Below are positions 17,929-27,890 of a stretch of 64,000 bases of DNA, piece after piece (the stretch's first letter is position 1; every line of letters begins with the position of its first letter). The stretch spans positions 186,001-250,000 of the forward strand of contig NZ_VHIM01000001.1 in the NCBI RefSeq assembly GCF_006494655.1. Reading direction: 5' to 3'. The notes below the pieces were generated by a model that searched no databases, was not told the DNA's origin, and was given only the letters and a program-made list of their open reading frames with translations. The position numbers and the translations under genes were made by a program. The stretch is from Arthrobacter agilis (GTDB lineage: Bacteria > Actinomycetota > Actinomycetes > Actinomycetales > Micrococcaceae).

Positions 17929-18729
17929 GTGACTTCTGATCCCTTTGACCTGGCCCGCGACGCTGCCGGCCACATCGCCCGAGCCACCGGCATCGACCGG
18001 CACGACACCGCACTCGTCCTCGGCTCAGGCTGGGGCGAGGCCGCCGAACTCATCGGCGAGACCACGCACACGCTCGACGCCGCCGAGATCCCCGGGTTCT
18101 CGGCCCCCGCCGTCGTCGGCCACACCGGAACCGTCCGCTCGGTCCTCACGCCCAACGGCAAGCGCGCACTCGTCCTCGGTGCCCGCACGCACTACTACGA
18201 GGGCAAGGGCGTCCGCGCCGTCGTGCACGGTGTCCGGACGGCCGCTGCCGCAGGTGCGACGACGATGATCCTCACCAACGGCTGTGGCGGCCTGCAGGAA
18301 CAGTGGCAGCCCGGCACGCCGGTGCTGATCAGCGACCACATCAATCTCACGGCGTCCTCCCCCCTCGAGGGAGCCACGTTCGTGGATCTCACCGATCTCT
18401 ACTCCGTGCGACTGCGCGAGATCGCGCGGACCGTCGACCCGACGCTGGACGAGGGCGTGTACGCCCAGTTCACGGGACCCCACTACGAGACCCCCGCCGA
18501 GGTGCAGTACGCGAAGCGGATCGGCGCGGACCTGGTGGGCATGTCCACCGCACTCGAGGCGATCGCAGCGCGCCACGCCGGTATGGAGGTCTTCGGCATC
18601 TCCCTGGTCACCAACCTCGCCGCGGGCATCAGCCCGGTCCCCCTCAGCCACGCCGAGGTCCTGGAGGCAGGGCAGGCGGCAGGACCGCGCATCTCGCGGC
18701 TGCTGGCCGACATCGTCGCCGCCCTCTGA
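17929..18729 (+). CDS. Purine-nucleoside phosphorylase
   Basis: 266 residues of the trimeric PNP family. [14 protein letters not shown] is the phosphate-binding loop, GRxHxYEG appears as [18 protein letters not shown] and the purine-site stretch [12 protein letters not shown] with [31 protein letters not shown] complete the fold. It phosphorolyses inosine/guanosine and deoxy counterparts to base plus (deoxy)ribose-1-phosphate. Starts with GTG. It is followed by a phosphosugar mutase and deoC, so the run can take deoxyribose-1-phosphate through the 5-phosphate to acetaldehyde and glyceraldehyde-3-phosphate. Confidence 0.94.
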   Translation: MTSDPFDLARDAAGHIARATGIDRHDTALVLGSGWGEAAELIGETTHTLDAAEIPGFSAPAVVGHTGTVRSVLTPNGKRALVLGARTHYYEGKGVRAVVHGVRTAAAAGATTMILTNGCGGLQEQWQPGTPVLISDHINLTASSPLEGATFVDLTDLYSVRLREIARTVDPTLDEGVYAQFTGPHYETPAEVQYAKRIGADLVGMSTALEAIAARHAGMEVFGISLVTNLAAGISPVPLSHAEVLEAGQAAGPRISRLLADIVAAL

Positions 18730-18865
18730 GCACACGCGACGCCGCGGGTACCGGCGGCTCCGAGGCGGGGAACAGTGTCGAAGCAGTATCGGCTCCCGTC
18801 AGGCAGCCGTCCAGAACAGATCGTTCGATGACAGACCGTTTCATGACAGACCGTAAGGGACCAGC

Positions 18866-20614
18866 ATGACCACCTCGGACCTCGAGACACTCCTCGCCAC
18901 CGCCGACGCCTGGGCCGCTGCCGACCCCGACGAGCAGACCGCCGCGGAGCTGCGGGCACTCGTGGCTCAGGTCCGGGAGGACGGCGCCGCTGCGGTGGTC
19001 TCCGAACAGGACCTGCGGGACCGTTTCGCCGGTCCCCTCGCCTTCGGTACCGCAGGGCTCCGCGCCGCACTCGGAGCCGGCCCCAACCGGATGAACCGCG
19101 TGGTGGTCCGCCGCGCGGCCGCCGGCGTCGCCGCCCATGCCCTCGACCTCGCGGGCGGGGCCTATGTGCCCCGCGCCGTCGTCGGCTTCGACGCACGCCA
19201 CAATTCCCGGGTCTTCGCGGAGGAGACCGCCGCCATCTTCACCGCTGCCGGCATCGAGACGTTCCTGATGCCGAGTGAGCTGCCCACGCCGGTCCTGGCC
19301 TACGCCATCCGCGCCCTGCAGTGCGAGATCGGCATCATGGTCACCGCGAGCCACAACCCGCCGCAGGACAACGGGTACAAGGTCTACCTCGGCGGGCGTT
19401 CCGTGGAGGAGGACGCGCGCGGCGTGCAGATCGTGGCACCCCACGACGCCGGCATCGCGGCCCGGATCGACGCCGTCAGCGCCCGCGGAGACATCGAGCT
19501 CGCCCCCGAGGGATGGACCGTCCTGCCCGCGAGCATCGAGACCGACTACATCTCCGTCGTGGCCGCCCTCACCGACCCCGCCCTCACCGACCGCGACCTC
19601 GCGATCGTGCTGACGCCGCTGCACGGTGTGGGCGGTCGGACCGCGCAGTCGGTCCTCGCCACCGCAGGTTTCGGCGACGTCAGGATGGTCGAACGCCAGG
19701 CCGAGCCCGACCCCGACTTCCCCACCGTCGCCTTCCCCAATCCCGAGGAACCGGGCGCCCTGGACCTCGCCCTCGAGCTCGCCGAACGGACCGGGGCCGA
19801 TCTCGTGATCGCCAATGACCCCGATGCCGACCGCGTGGCCCTCGCCGCGCACGAACCATCGACGGGCGCCTGGCGCATGCTCCGGGGTGACGAGGTGGGC
19901 ACGCTGCTCGGCCTGCATCTCGCCGCGCGCCTCTCGGGTGCCCGGCGCGACGGCGGATCCGGCGCGCCTGTGCGCGAGGTCTTCGCGAACTCCATCGTCT
20001 CCTCCCGCCTCCTCGGCCGGATCGCCGCCGTGTCCGGCATCGATCACGCCCAGACCCTCACCGGGTTCAAGTGGATCGCCCGCGTGCACGGCCTGTCCTT
20101 CGGGTACGAGGAGGCGCTCGGTTACTGCGTGGCGCCCGAGCTCGTGCGCGATAAGGACGGGATCTCCGCGGCTCTCCTGCTCGCTGAACTCGCGGCTGCG
20201 ACGAAAGCCGCGGGTCGCACCCTCTTCGATCTGCTCGACGACGCCTTCCTGGTGCACGGCCTGCACGCCTCGGACCAGCTGTCCGTGCGCGTCGGTAGCC
20301 TCGGCCTCCTCGGCGCCATGATGAACCGGCTGCGCGAGACCCCGCCGTCGTCCTTCGCGGCCTCACCCGTGAGCATCGCCGAGGATCTCGCGGAGGGTTC
20401 CGCGCAGCTGCCGCCCACGGATGGGCTGCTCTACCTGACGCAGGACGAGACACGCGTGATCATCCGGCCCAGCGGCACCGAGCCGAAGCTCAAGTGCTAC
20501 CTCGAGGTCGTCGAGCCGGTGGGCTCGGCCGCCGAACTCGACGCTGCCAAGGCCACGGCCCGCGCCCGGCTCGACGCCGTGAAACGCGACGTCGGCGAGG
20601 CCCTCGGACTCTGA
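18866..20614 (+). CDS. Phospho-sugar mutase, probably phosphopentomutase role
   Basis: 582 residues of the alpha-D-phosphohexomutase superfamily. Domain 1 holds the phosphoserine loop [15 protein letters not shown] (Ser near residue 160), domain 2 the metal loop NDPDADR, domain 3 a sugar-binding GEE-type loop (here GYEEALGY), and domain 4 the phosphate loop [14 protein letters not shown]. Length fits the PgcA/PGM2-like branch, which includes phosphopentomutases. Position between PNP and deoC suggests it interconverts (deoxy)ribose-1- and 5-phosphate; a role on glucose or mannose phosphates remains possible. The 136-bp gap upstream has a short direct repeat, ATGACAGACCGT, twice just before the start. 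Confidence 0.9.
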   Translation: MTTSDLETLLATADAWAAADPDEQTAAELRALVAQVREDGAAAVVSEQDLRDRFAGPLAFGTAGLRAALGAGPNRMNRVVVRRAAAGVAAHALDLAGGAYVPRAVVGFDARHNSRVFAEETAAIFTAAGIETFLMPSELPTPVLAYAIRALQCEIGIMVTASHNPPQDNGYKVYLGGRSVEEDARGVQIVAPHDAGIAARIDAVSARGDIELAPEGWTVLPASIETDYISVVAALTDPALTDRDLAIVLTPLHGVGGRTAQSVLATAGFGDVRMVERQAEPDPDFPTVAFPNPEEPGALDLALELAERTGADLVIANDPDADRVALAAHEPSTGAWRMLRGDEVGTLLGLHLAARLSGARRDGGSGAPVREVFANSIVSSRLLGRIAAVSGIDHAQTLTGFKWIARVHGLSFGYEEALGYCVAPELVRDKDGISAALLLAELAAATKAAGRTLFDLLDDAFLVHGLHASDQLSVRVGSLGLLGAMMNRLRETPPSSFAASPVSIAEDLAEGSAQLPPTDGLLYLTQDETRVIIRPSGTEPKLKCYLEVVEPVGSAAELDAAKATARARLDAVKRDVGEALGL

Positions 20615-20682
20615 GCCGGGACGGCCTGCTCCAGCCACCCGTCCACGGGTCGGGAGCCGGCCGGGCATGGAAGGATGGGGGG

Positions 20683-21363
20683 ATGCCTACCGACGTATCC
20701 CTCGCCTCCTTCATCGACCACACCCTCCTCAAGCCCGAGGCCAGCCGTGAGCAGATCCTCACGGTCTGCCGCGAGGCCGTCGAGTACTCGTTCAAGTCCG
20801 TCTGCGTGAATCCCGTCTGGGTCAGCACCGTCCGGACGGCCGTGAAGGACAGCGACGTCCTCACGTGCTCCGTGATCGGGTTCCCCCTGGGTGCCACCAC
20901 CACCGAGATCAAGGTCCTGGAAGCCCGCGGCGCCGTCGCCGACGGCGCGGACGAGATCGACATGGTCATCAACATCGCCGCAGCCCGTGCCGGGGAGAGG
21001 GACCTGCTGGTGCAGGACATCCGCGCCGTCGCCGACGCCGTCCACGAACACGACGCGATCCTCAAGGTCATCATCGAGACCTCGCTCCTGACGGACGAGC
21101 AGAAAGTGCTTGCGTGCGAGGCCGCCGTCGAGGCAGGGGCCGACTTCGTGAAGACCTCCACGGGCTTCAACGGTGGCGGTGCGACGGTCGAGGACGTGGC
21201 TCTCATGCGGAGGACGGTCGGGCCCGACCTCGGGGTGAAGGCCTCGGGCGGCGTCCGCTCGCTCGAGGACGCGCGCGCGATGATCGACGGCGGAGCCACG
21301 CGTATCGGGGCGAGCTCCGGAGTCGCTATCGTTAAGGGAGAACAGGGCGCCGCAGGTTACTGA
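20683..21363 (+). CDS. deoC: Deoxyribose-phosphate aldolase
   Basis: 226 residues from the ATG at 20683, the normal DeoC length; the frame is open further upstream but without family sequence. A GGGGGG run sits immediately before the ATG. Class I aldolase motifs: [12 protein letters not shown] at the N-terminus, [24 protein letters not shown] with a catalytic-site lysine, and DFVKTSTGF with the Schiff-base lysine, then VKASGGVRS. It cleaves 2-deoxyribose-5-phosphate to acetaldehyde and glyceraldehyde-3-phosphate, finishing the deoxynucleoside salvage steps begun by the two upstream genes. Confidence 0.96.
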   Translation: MPTDVSLASFIDHTLLKPEASREQILTVCREAVEYSFKSVCVNPVWVSTVRTAVKDSDVLTCSVIGFPLGATTTEIKVLEARGAVADGADEIDMVINIAAARAGERDLLVQDIRAVADAVHEHDAILKVIIETSLLTDEQKVLACEAAVEAGADFVKTSTGFNGGGATVEDVALMRRTVGPDLGVKASGGVRSLEDARAMIDGGATRIGASSGVAIVKGEQGAAGY

Positions 21364-21415
21364 CGGCGCATCGATACCGCAGCACGAGCAGTTCCCGACC
21401 CCGCAAGGAGCACCG

Positions 21416-21703
21416 ATGTCACACCAGGCCGACACCGAGAACCACCCCGCCCACGCCGGCAAGGGGCACCTCGTCGAGAACATCGTGGTCTTCGGGCTGA
21501 TCTTCGGCGCATTCCTGCTGAGCATCTACCTGCTCAACTGGCTGACCCTGGACACCGTGTGGCCGATGGCCGTGATCGTCGTCGTCGCCTTCCTCGTGTT
21601 CTACATCCCGCAGGGAATCCTGGGCCGGGCCGACACCGGGTACAACCTCGCCGAGGGCAACCGGACGGACAAGAAGGAAAAAGGCACCGCCGTCAGCTCC
21701 TAG
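21416..21703 (+). CDS. Small two-helix membrane protein
   Basis: 95 residues: a hydrophilic His/Asp-rich N-terminus, two hydrophobic helices (residues ~23-42, VVFGLIFGAFLLSIYLL, and ~50-67, MAVIVVVAFLVFYI), then a lysine-rich C-terminal tail. GCAAGGAGCACCG supplies an AAGGAG 6-7 nt before the ATG. I do not recognise a named family. It follows deoC by 52 bp and may share its transcript, which would end at the strong hairpin 29 bp after its stop. Confidence 0.75.
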   Translation: MSHQADTENHPAHAGKGHLVENIVVFGLIFGAFLLSIYLLNWLTLDTVWPMAVIVVVAFLVFYIPQGILGRADTGYNLAEGNRTDKKEKGTAVSS

Positions 21704-21731
21704 CGACGCGCTGCAACGCAGCCTGACACAT

Positions 21732-21765
21732 GAAGAGGCCGTCCCCGTGGGGGGACGGCCTCTTC
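21732..21765. terminator. Bidirectional terminator between convergent genes
   Basis: GAAGAGGCCGTCCCC, loop GTGG, GGGGACGGCCTCTTC: a perfect 15-bp stem followed by TTCG. It can serve both the deo-side transcript and mfd, which converges on it. Confidence 0.9.
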
Positions 21766-21784
21766 TTCGTGCGGCGCCGGATGC

Positions 21785-24700
21785 CTACGGTGTGAAGACG
21801 GCGTCCAGCACGTTCTTCGCCCAGGCGAGGATGTCCGCGTCCACGAGGTCGCGTCCGCCGATCCGCGCCGTCTTGGGCTTGGGTACCAGGACGGCGTTCA
21901 TGGCGGGCTTGACGGCCGCACCAGGGTACATGCGGCCGAGCCTGAGCTGCTTCGATTCCGGCAGTTCTGCCGGCGCGAACTTGATGAAGTTCCCCTGCAG
22001 CGCCACATCGGTCAGGCCGAGGGCGCGTGCGGCGACCCGGAAGCGCGCCACGGCGATCAGGTTCTCCACGGCGGCCGGAGGCGCGCCGTAGCGGTCCTCG
22101 AGTTCCGCGACGACCGCGTCGATGGCCTCGTCCGTCAGGGCCGCCGCCAGTTTGCGGTAGGCCTCCAGTCGCAGCCGCTCCCCCGGCACGTAATCGTGCG
22201 GCAGGTGCGCGTTCACGGGCAGCTCGATCTTCATCTCTGCCGCCTTCTCCTCCGCCTCGCCCCGGAAGGACGCCACGGCCTCCCCGACCAGGCGGATGTA
22301 GAGGTCGAATCCGACGCCCTGGATGTGGCCGGACTGCTCCCCGCCGAGCAGGTTGCCGGCGCCGCGGATCTCGAGGTCCTTCATCGCCAGCTGCATGCCC
22401 GCGCCGAGTTCGTTGTGGGACGCGACGGCCTTCAGCCGCTCGAGCGCCACTTCGCCGAGCGGCTTCTCGGACGGGTAGAGGAAGTAGGCGTACGCCCGCT
22501 CCCGGCCTCGCCCCACGCGTCCACGCAGCTGGTGCAACTGCGAGAGGCCGTAGGAATCGGCCCGGTCCACGATCAGCGTGTTCGCGTTGGAGATGTCGAG
22601 ACCCGTCTCGATGATCGTCGTGCACACGAGGACGTCGAACCGCTTCTCCCAGAAGTCGACGATGATCTGCTCGAGGCGCGACTCCGTCATCTGTCCGTGC
22701 GCGACGGCCACCCGTGCCTCCGGCACGAGTTCCTTCAGGTGCGCGGCCGTGCGGTCGATCGACGAGACGCGGTTGTGCACGAAGAACACCTGCCCCTCGC
22801 GCATCAGCTCACGGCGGATGGCGGCGGACGCCTGCTTGTCGGTGTACGGCCCCACGTAGGTGAGCACCGGGTGGCGCTCCTCGGGCGGCGTCGCCAGCGT
22901 GGAGGTCTCCCGGATGCCCGTCAGGGACATCTCGAGCGTCCGTGGGATGGGCGTGGCGCTCATCGCGAGGACGTCGACATTGGTGCGCATCTTCTTCAGC
23001 GCTTCCTTGTGTTCCACCCCGAACCGCTGCTCCTCGTCCACGATCACGAGGCCGAGATCCTTGAAGGAGATCTCCTTCGACAGCAGGCGGTGCGTGCCGA
23101 TGACGACGTCGACCGCCCCCGAGGTGAGTCCCTCCGCCGTCTCGCGCGACTCCTTCGCCGTCTGGAAGCGCGAGAGGGCACGGACCCGGACGGGGAAGCC
23201 GGAGAACCGCTCCGAGAAGGTCTCGAAGTGCTGCTGCACCAGGAGCGTCGTCGGCACGAGGACGGCCACCTGCTTGCCGTCCTGGACCGCCTTGAACGCC
23301 GCCCGCACCGCGATCTCGGTCTTGCCGTAGCCGACGTCGCCCGAGACGAGCCGGTCCATCGGCACCTCGCGCTCCATGTCCGCCTTGACCTCGTTGATGG
23401 TGGTCAGCTGGTCCGGGGTCTCCACGTAGGGGAACGCCTCCTCGAGCTCACGCTGCCACGGCGTGTCCGCGCCGAAGGCGTGACCCCGCGAGGCCATGCG
23501 TGCCGAATACAGCCGGATCAGCTCGCCCGCGATCTCCTTGACCGCCTTGCGCGCCTGGTTCTTGGTCTTGCTCCAGTCCGACCCGCCCATCTTGCTGAGC
23601 GCAGGGGCATCGCCGCCGACGTACCGGGTCACCTGGTCGAGCTGGTCGGTGGGCACGAAGAGCCGGTCACCGGGCGCACCGCGCTTCGACGGCGCGTATT
23701 CGAGGACGAGGTACTCGCGCGTGGTGCGCGTGGGTCCGGCCCCGGTGGAGCGCTGCATCAGCTCGACGAAGCGCGCCACGCCGTGCTGCTCGTGCACCAC
23801 GAAGTCGCCGTCCTTCAGCTGCAGGGGGTCGACGGCGTTGCGGCGCCGGGAGGGCATCTTCCGCATGTCGCGCGTCCCGGAGGCACTGGTGCGCCCGAGC
23901 AGGTCCGCCTCGGTGAGCAGCCCGAGCTTGAGACCGTCCACCACGAATCCGCGGCCGGCGCACGCCGTCGTGATCTCGATGATGCCGGCCTGCGGCGGGA
24001 CGTCGAGGGAATCGACGCGGCTCGTGGGGATGTCGTTGTCGTGGAAGAGTTCCGCGAGGCGCTGGGCCGGGCCTGGCCCTTCCGTCGCGACCACCACGCG
24101 CCACTGGTCGCGGACGCGCCCACCGATGAAGTCCATCATCTCGGCGACGTCGCCCTGGTAACCGCGGGGCTCGCGGGCGTGGAGGGTGAAGCTGTCCACA
24201 TCGGTCAGCTCCTCGTCGGCGCCGAAGGAGGTGATCCCCCACCAGGCGACCGAGTTCGCGAGCGCCGTCGCCCGCGTGTCCGTCAGCGAACGGAAGCTCG
24301 CCTCCTGGAGATCGGTGCCCAGCCCCTCGCTGAGATCGAGCGGCGCGGCACCGCCGTCGGACGCCGTGGACCACGCGGCGGCGAGGAACTCCTCGTTGGT
24401 CGCCGCGAGGTCGTGGGCGCGTGCACGGACCTTCTCGGGTTCGATCACGACGGCGATGGAACCGGCGGGCAGCTCGCCCGCGAACGGGACCATCGCATCG
24501 ACGAGGACCGGGGCGAGGGACTCCATGCCCTCGACGGCGATCCCGCCCGCGATCTTCTCGAGCATGGCTGCGGCGGCGGGCAGTTCCGACTGCAGCTTCG
24601 CGGCGCGCGACATGACCGACGGCGTGATGAGGATCTCGCGGCACGGCGGGGCGTAGAGGGCTGCCGGCGGCTCGCCGGTCGTCAGCGACCGCTGGTCGGC

Positions 24701-25390
24701 GACGGCGAACCAGCGCATCTGGTCCACCTCGTCACCGAAGAAGTCGACGCGGACCGGGTGGTCCTCGGTGGGCGGGAAGACATCGATGATGCCGCCGCGC
24801 ACGGCGAACTCCCCGCGGTGCGTCACCATGTCGACGCGTGCGTAGGCGGCGTCGGCGAGCGCCTTCACGACGTCGGAGAAGGCGATCTCGTCGCCGACCT
24901 TCAGCGTGACGGGTTCCAGCTCGCCGAGGCCCGCGACGAGGGGCTGGACCACCGCGCGGATGGGGGCCGTGATGACTCTGACGGGGTTGCCGTCAGGGTG
25001 GGCGAGCCGGCGGAGCACAGAGAGCCGGCGACCGACGGTGTCCGAGCGGGGCGAGAGGCGCTCGTGCGGGAGGGTCTCCCAGCTCGGGAACTCCTCGATG
25101 GCGCTTTCGGGAAGATAGCTGCGGAGTGCCTGGGCCAGATCCTCGGCCTCCCGCCCGGTCGCCGTGATCGCGAGGACCACGGGAGCCGCGGCGCCGCCGG
25201 GCAGTCCGTCGCCGGGGCCGGCGACCGCGAGCCCGTCGACCATCTCCGCGATCAGCGGGGCGCGCATGCCCGCGGGTGCCCCGATCTCGAGATCGGGGCT
25301 GCGCTGCTCCACGGACCGCGAGGCGTTGGTCCGCACGCGCGCGTAGGACGCATCGCTGGCCAGTGCCGCGCGCAATCCGTTCAGACTCAT
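21785..25390 (-). CDS. mfd: Transcription-repair coupling factor Mfd
   Basis: 1,201 residues, typical of actinobacterial Mfd. The N-terminal UvrB-like region carries ATGREAEDLAQ and EFPSWETLPHERLSP. The RNA polymerase-interacting module includes DFVVHEQHGVARF. The RecG-like translocase has Walker A SGDVGYGKTEIA, DEEQRFG (DExH-like box) and MSATPIPRTL, then VSSIDRTAAHLKELVP and GRVGRGRERAYAYF. The C-terminal TRCF domain follows. It releases stalled RNA polymerase at lesions and recruits UvrA. Monocistronic between convergent and divergent neighbours. Confidence 0.98.
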   Translation of the reverse strand: MSLNGLRAALASDASYARVRTNASRSVEQRSPDLEIGAPAGMRAPLIAEMVDGLAVAGPGDGLPGGAAAPVVLAITATGREAEDLAQALRSYLPESAIEEFPSWETLPHERLSPRSDTVGRRLSVLRRLAHPDGNPVRVITAPIRAVVQPLVAGLGELEPVTLKVGDEIAFSDVVKALADAAYARVDMVTHRGEFAVRGGIIDVFPPTEDHPVRVDFFGDEVDQMRWFAVADQRSLTTGEPPAALYAPPCREILITPSVMSRAAKLQSELPAAAAMLEKIAGGIAVEGMESLAPVLVDAMVPFAGELPAGSIAVVIEPEKVRARAHDLAATNEEFLAAAWSTASDGGAAPLDLSEGLGTDLQEASFRSLTDTRATALANSVAWWGITSFGADEELTDVDSFTLHAREPRGYQGDVAEMMDFIGGRVRDQWRVVVATEGPGPAQRLAELFHDNDIPTSRVDSLDVPPQAGIIEITTACAGRGFVVDGLKLGLLTEADLLGRTSASGTRDMRKMPSRRRNAVDPLQLKDGDFVVHEQHGVARFVELMQRSTGAGPTRTTREYLVLEYAPSKRGAPGDRLFVPTDQLDQVTRYVGGDAPALSKMGGSDWSKTKNQARKAVKEIAGELIRLYSARMASRGHAFGADTPWQRELEEAFPYVETPDQLTTINEVKADMEREVPMDRLVSGDVGYGKTEIAVRAAFKAVQDGKQVAVLVPTTLLVQQHFETFSERFSGFPVRVRALSRFQTAKESRETAEGLTSGAVDVVIGTHRLLSKEISFKDLGLVIVDEEQRFGVEHKEALKKMRTNVDVLAMSATPIPRTLEMSLTGIRETSTLATPPEERHPVLTYVGPYTDKQASAAIRRELMREGQVFFVHNRVSSIDRTAAHLKELVPEARVAVAHGQMTESRLEQIIVDFWEKRFDVLVCTTIIETGLDISNANTLIVDRADSYGLSQLHQLRGRVGRGRERAYAYFLYPSEKPLGEVALERLKAVASHNELGAGMQLAMKDLEIRGAGNLLGGEQSGHIQGVGFDLYIRLVGEAVASFRGEAEEKAAEMKIELPVNAHLPHDYVPGERLRLEAYRKLAAALTDEAIDAVVAELEDRYGAPPAAVENLIAVARFRVAARALGLTDVALQGNFIKFAPAELPESKQLRLGRMYPGAAVKPAMNAVLVPKPKTARIGGRDLVDADILAWAKNVLDAVFTP

Positions 25391-25630
25391 TGTCAGGTGC
25401 TCCTCAGGCGTCGGTTCCGCCGTCTCGAGCCGGTCCGCGCGTCGACGCGGCTGCCGGGCTGGGACAGCACAAAAGCCCGGAAAGACGAATCGTCTCCGGG
25501 GTCCTGATCAGACTACCAAGGGGCCCTGACGCTTCGGGCGGCTCCCGGCGGCCCCTGCCCGCCGGGCCCCAGGCCGTAGGATTGCTGCGAGACCCTGACC
25601 CTGCAGCACCGTCCACCTCATGGAGGAACC

Positions 25631-26128
25631 ATGGCCCTGAACGCTTCCACCACCCTCCCCTACGACGCCGCCACCGTGCTCGGCGTCTTCACCGATGAGG
25701 GGTTCGTCCGGCACATGAGCGAGTACGTGGGCGGCACCCTCGAGTCCCTCACCGTCGACGGGGACACCTCCGGCGCGTTCACGGTGACGGCCGTCCGCAC
25801 CATGCCCACCCGTCGCCTGCCGGACATGGCACGGAAGTTCGTGGGCGAGACTCTCTCCGTCACCCAGACCGAGGAGTGGAGCGCCCCGGCGGCCGACGGC
25901 TCGCGGGAGGCCACCGTCAGGATGACGGTGGCGAACGTCCCACTGACCGTTGCCGCCGTGCAGCGCCTGATCAGCCAGGGCGACTCCACCGTCGTCGACC
26001 TCCAGGGGAACGTCACGTCCTCCATCCCCTTCCTCGGCGGGAAGATCGCCGGAGCGGCCGAACCGATGATCGGCAAGGCGCTCAACGTCCAGGCCACCGA
26101 AGCCCGCGCCTGGCTCGAGAACCACTGA
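25631..26128 (+). CDS. DUF2505 domain protein
   Basis: 165 residues, a compact soluble protein. The opening LNASTTLPYDAATVLGVFTDEGFVRHM and the closing IAGAAEPMIGKALNVQ match what I know of DUF2505, a START/polyketide-cyclase-like fold of unknown function common in Actinobacteria. GGAGGAACC precedes the ATG. It is divergent from mfd across 240 bp and is followed after 46 bp by the SCO4848-like gene. Confidence 0.8.
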   Translation: MALNASTTLPYDAATVLGVFTDEGFVRHMSEYVGGTLESLTVDGDTSGAFTVTAVRTMPTRRLPDMARKFVGETLSVTQTEEWSAPAADGSREATVRMTVANVPLTVAAVQRLISQGDSTVVDLQGNVTSSIPFLGGKIAGAAEPMIGKALNVQATEARAWLENH

Positions 26129-26174
26129 CCCCGCCGGCCGCTCTCCCCCTCCAGCCGAAAGATCCCCGCACATC

Positions 26175-26396
26175 ATGCAGCTCCCCACCCCGCTCGCCCT
26201 CATCCTGATCCTGGCCGGCGTCTGGACCCTCATCGTCTGGCCACCGTTCCTGCGCCGTATCCTCAAGGACCCGCGTTCACGTGACGGGAACGGAGCCGCC
26301 ACCCGGTTCCTGACCGTGCACATCATGCTGATCTCGACGTCGATGATCCTCGGCGCCGCGACCGCCGTCATCGGAGTGCGCGCCCTGCTCGCCTGA
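26175..26396 (+). CDS. SCO4848-family small membrane protein
   Basis: 73 residues with two hydrophobic helices (residues ~6-24, ALILILAGVWTLIVWPPFL, and ~50-71, MLISTSMILGAATAVIGV) joined by a basic loop with RRILKDPRSR. This spacing and the WPxFLRxIxKDxR pattern are those of the SCO4848 family named from Streptomyces. Function unknown. Likely cotranscribed with the DUF2505 gene. Confidence 0.75.
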   Translation: MQLPTPLALILILAGVWTLIVWPPFLRRILKDPRSRDGNGAATRFLTVHIMLISTSMILGAATAVIGVRALLA

Positions 26397-26488
26397 GGCG
26401 CCCTGCCTGCAGGCACACGCAGCCTGCGGGCCCCGATCCGTAGTCCCCATCCAGTTCCGTCGACGTTCGAGATCCGCGAGGAAACACC

Positions 26489-27865
26489 ATGGCCCACGAT
26501 GAAACGCCCGCGGCGTCCGGCTCGAGGCGCGTGATCCTGCAGCGCTCGAGCTACTCCGAGAACCTGCGCATCACGGAGATCCTCCGCAAGGAGACGGTGG
26601 GCGGCATCCTGCTCCTGATCGCAGCAGCGCTCGCCATCCTCTGGGCCAACTCGCCGTTCTCGGAGTCGTACTTCGCCATCCGTGATTTCGAATTCGGCTA
26701 CGAGCCCTGGCACCTGAAGCTCTCCGTCGGCTCGTGGGCATCGGACGGCCTGCTGGCGGTCTTCTTCTTCCTCACGGGGCTCGAGCTCAAACGCGAATTC
26801 GTCGCCGGGGACCTCCGACGGATCAACCGTGCCATCGTGCCGGTCGCAGCCGCCTTCGGTGGTGTCGTCGTGCCCGCCCTCATCTACACGGCGGTGAACC
26901 TCTCGTCGCCGGACACCCTGCGCGGGTGGGCCATTCCCACGGCCACGGACATCGCCTTCGCGCTGGCCGTGCTGGCCGTCATCAGTTCGCACCTGCCCGG
27001 CGCCCTCCGGGTGTTCCTGCTGACGCTCGCCGTGGTCGACGACCTCATCGCCATCGCGATCATCGCCTTCTTCTACTCGGAGGACGTGAGCCTCGTCTTC
27101 CTGCTGTGGATGCTGCTGCCCCTCGGACTCTTCGCCCTCCTCGCGCAGCACCGGCCCAAGTTCTTCGGCAGCACCACGCGTGGACCGTGGCTCATCCTCC
27201 TTCCGCTCGGCGTCGCCACCTGGGCGCTCATGCACGCATCCGGCGTCCACGCGACCGTCGCAGGGGTCCTGCTCGGATTCTGTGTCCCCGTGCTGCGGAA
27301 GTCCGGAGGCAAGCCCGTCCTGCCCCGCCCGAACAAGCCCGGTCTCGCGGAGGTCCTGGAGCACCGCTTCAGGCCGCTCTCCACGGGCTTCGCCGTACCC
27401 GTCTTCGCCTTCTTCTCGGCCGGCGTGGCCATCGGCGGTGCGGAGGGTTTCGTCTCGGCCCTGACAGACCCCGTCCTGATCGGCATCGTCCTGGGCCTCG
27501 TGTTCGGCAAACCGATCGGCGTCCTGCTCACCACCTTCGTCCTCACCCGGACCACCAAGGCCAACCTCGATCCGGGACTGAGCTGGTGGGACATCCTGGG
27601 CGTCGGCATGCTCGCCGGTGTGGGCTTCACGGTCTCCCTGCTGGTCAACGATCTCAGCTTCGGTGCGGGCAGCGAGCACGACGACCACGCGAAGGTGGCC
27701 ATCCTCACGGCCTCCCTCACAGCCGCCCTGCTCTCCAGTGTGGTCCTCCGGCTCCGCAACAAGCACTACCGCCGCATCGTGGAGGAGGAGACGGCGGACG
27801 ACGACGAGAACGGCATCCCCGACGTCTACGAGCAGCGCGACGTCATCGAGCGGCGCGACGACTAG
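26489..27865 (+). CDS. nhaA: Na+/H+ antiporter NhaA
   Basis: 458 residues with about eleven to twelve membrane segments. Diagnostic sequences: [18 protein letters not shown], the [14 protein letters not shown] segment (TM4), and [19 protein letters not shown], whose double aspartate is the NhaA cation-binding pair. LLGFCVPV and [13 protein letters not shown] are also typical. It extrudes Na+ in exchange for H+. The charged C-terminal tail of ~45 residues is somewhat long and acidic. AGGAAACACC precedes the ATG. Confidence 0.96.
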   Translation: MAHDETPAASGSRRVILQRSSYSENLRITEILRKETVGGILLLIAAALAILWANSPFSESYFAIRDFEFGYEPWHLKLSVGSWASDGLLAVFFFLTGLELKREFVAGDLRRINRAIVPVAAAFGGVVVPALIYTAVNLSSPDTLRGWAIPTATDIAFALAVLAVISSHLPGALRVFLLTLAVVDDLIAIAIIAFFYSEDVSLVFLLWMLLPLGLFALLAQHRPKFFGSTTRGPWLILLPLGVATWALMHASGVHATVAGVLLGFCVPVLRKSGGKPVLPRPNKPGLAEVLEHRFRPLSTGFAVPVFAFFSAGVAIGGAEGFVSALTDPVLIGIVLGLVFGKPIGVLLTTFVLTRTTKANLDPGLSWWDILGVGMLAGVGFTVSLLVNDLSFGAGSEHDDHAKVAILTASLTAALLSSVVLRLRNKHYRRIVEEETADDDENGIPDVYEQRDVIERRDD

Positions 27866-27890
27866 AACCCAGCCGGACTAGTATCCAGCC

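Noticed and set aside
17674..17939. Small open frames across the 17-bp repeat in three registers
   Set aside because: They are produced by the repeat, whose period shifts frame each unit; none has a ribosome-binding site or domain.
22196..25507. 1,103-codon open frame on the plus strand
   Set aside because: It lies antisense to mfd and is rich in Arg/His/Asp as expected of the shadow of a high-GC gene. No domain.
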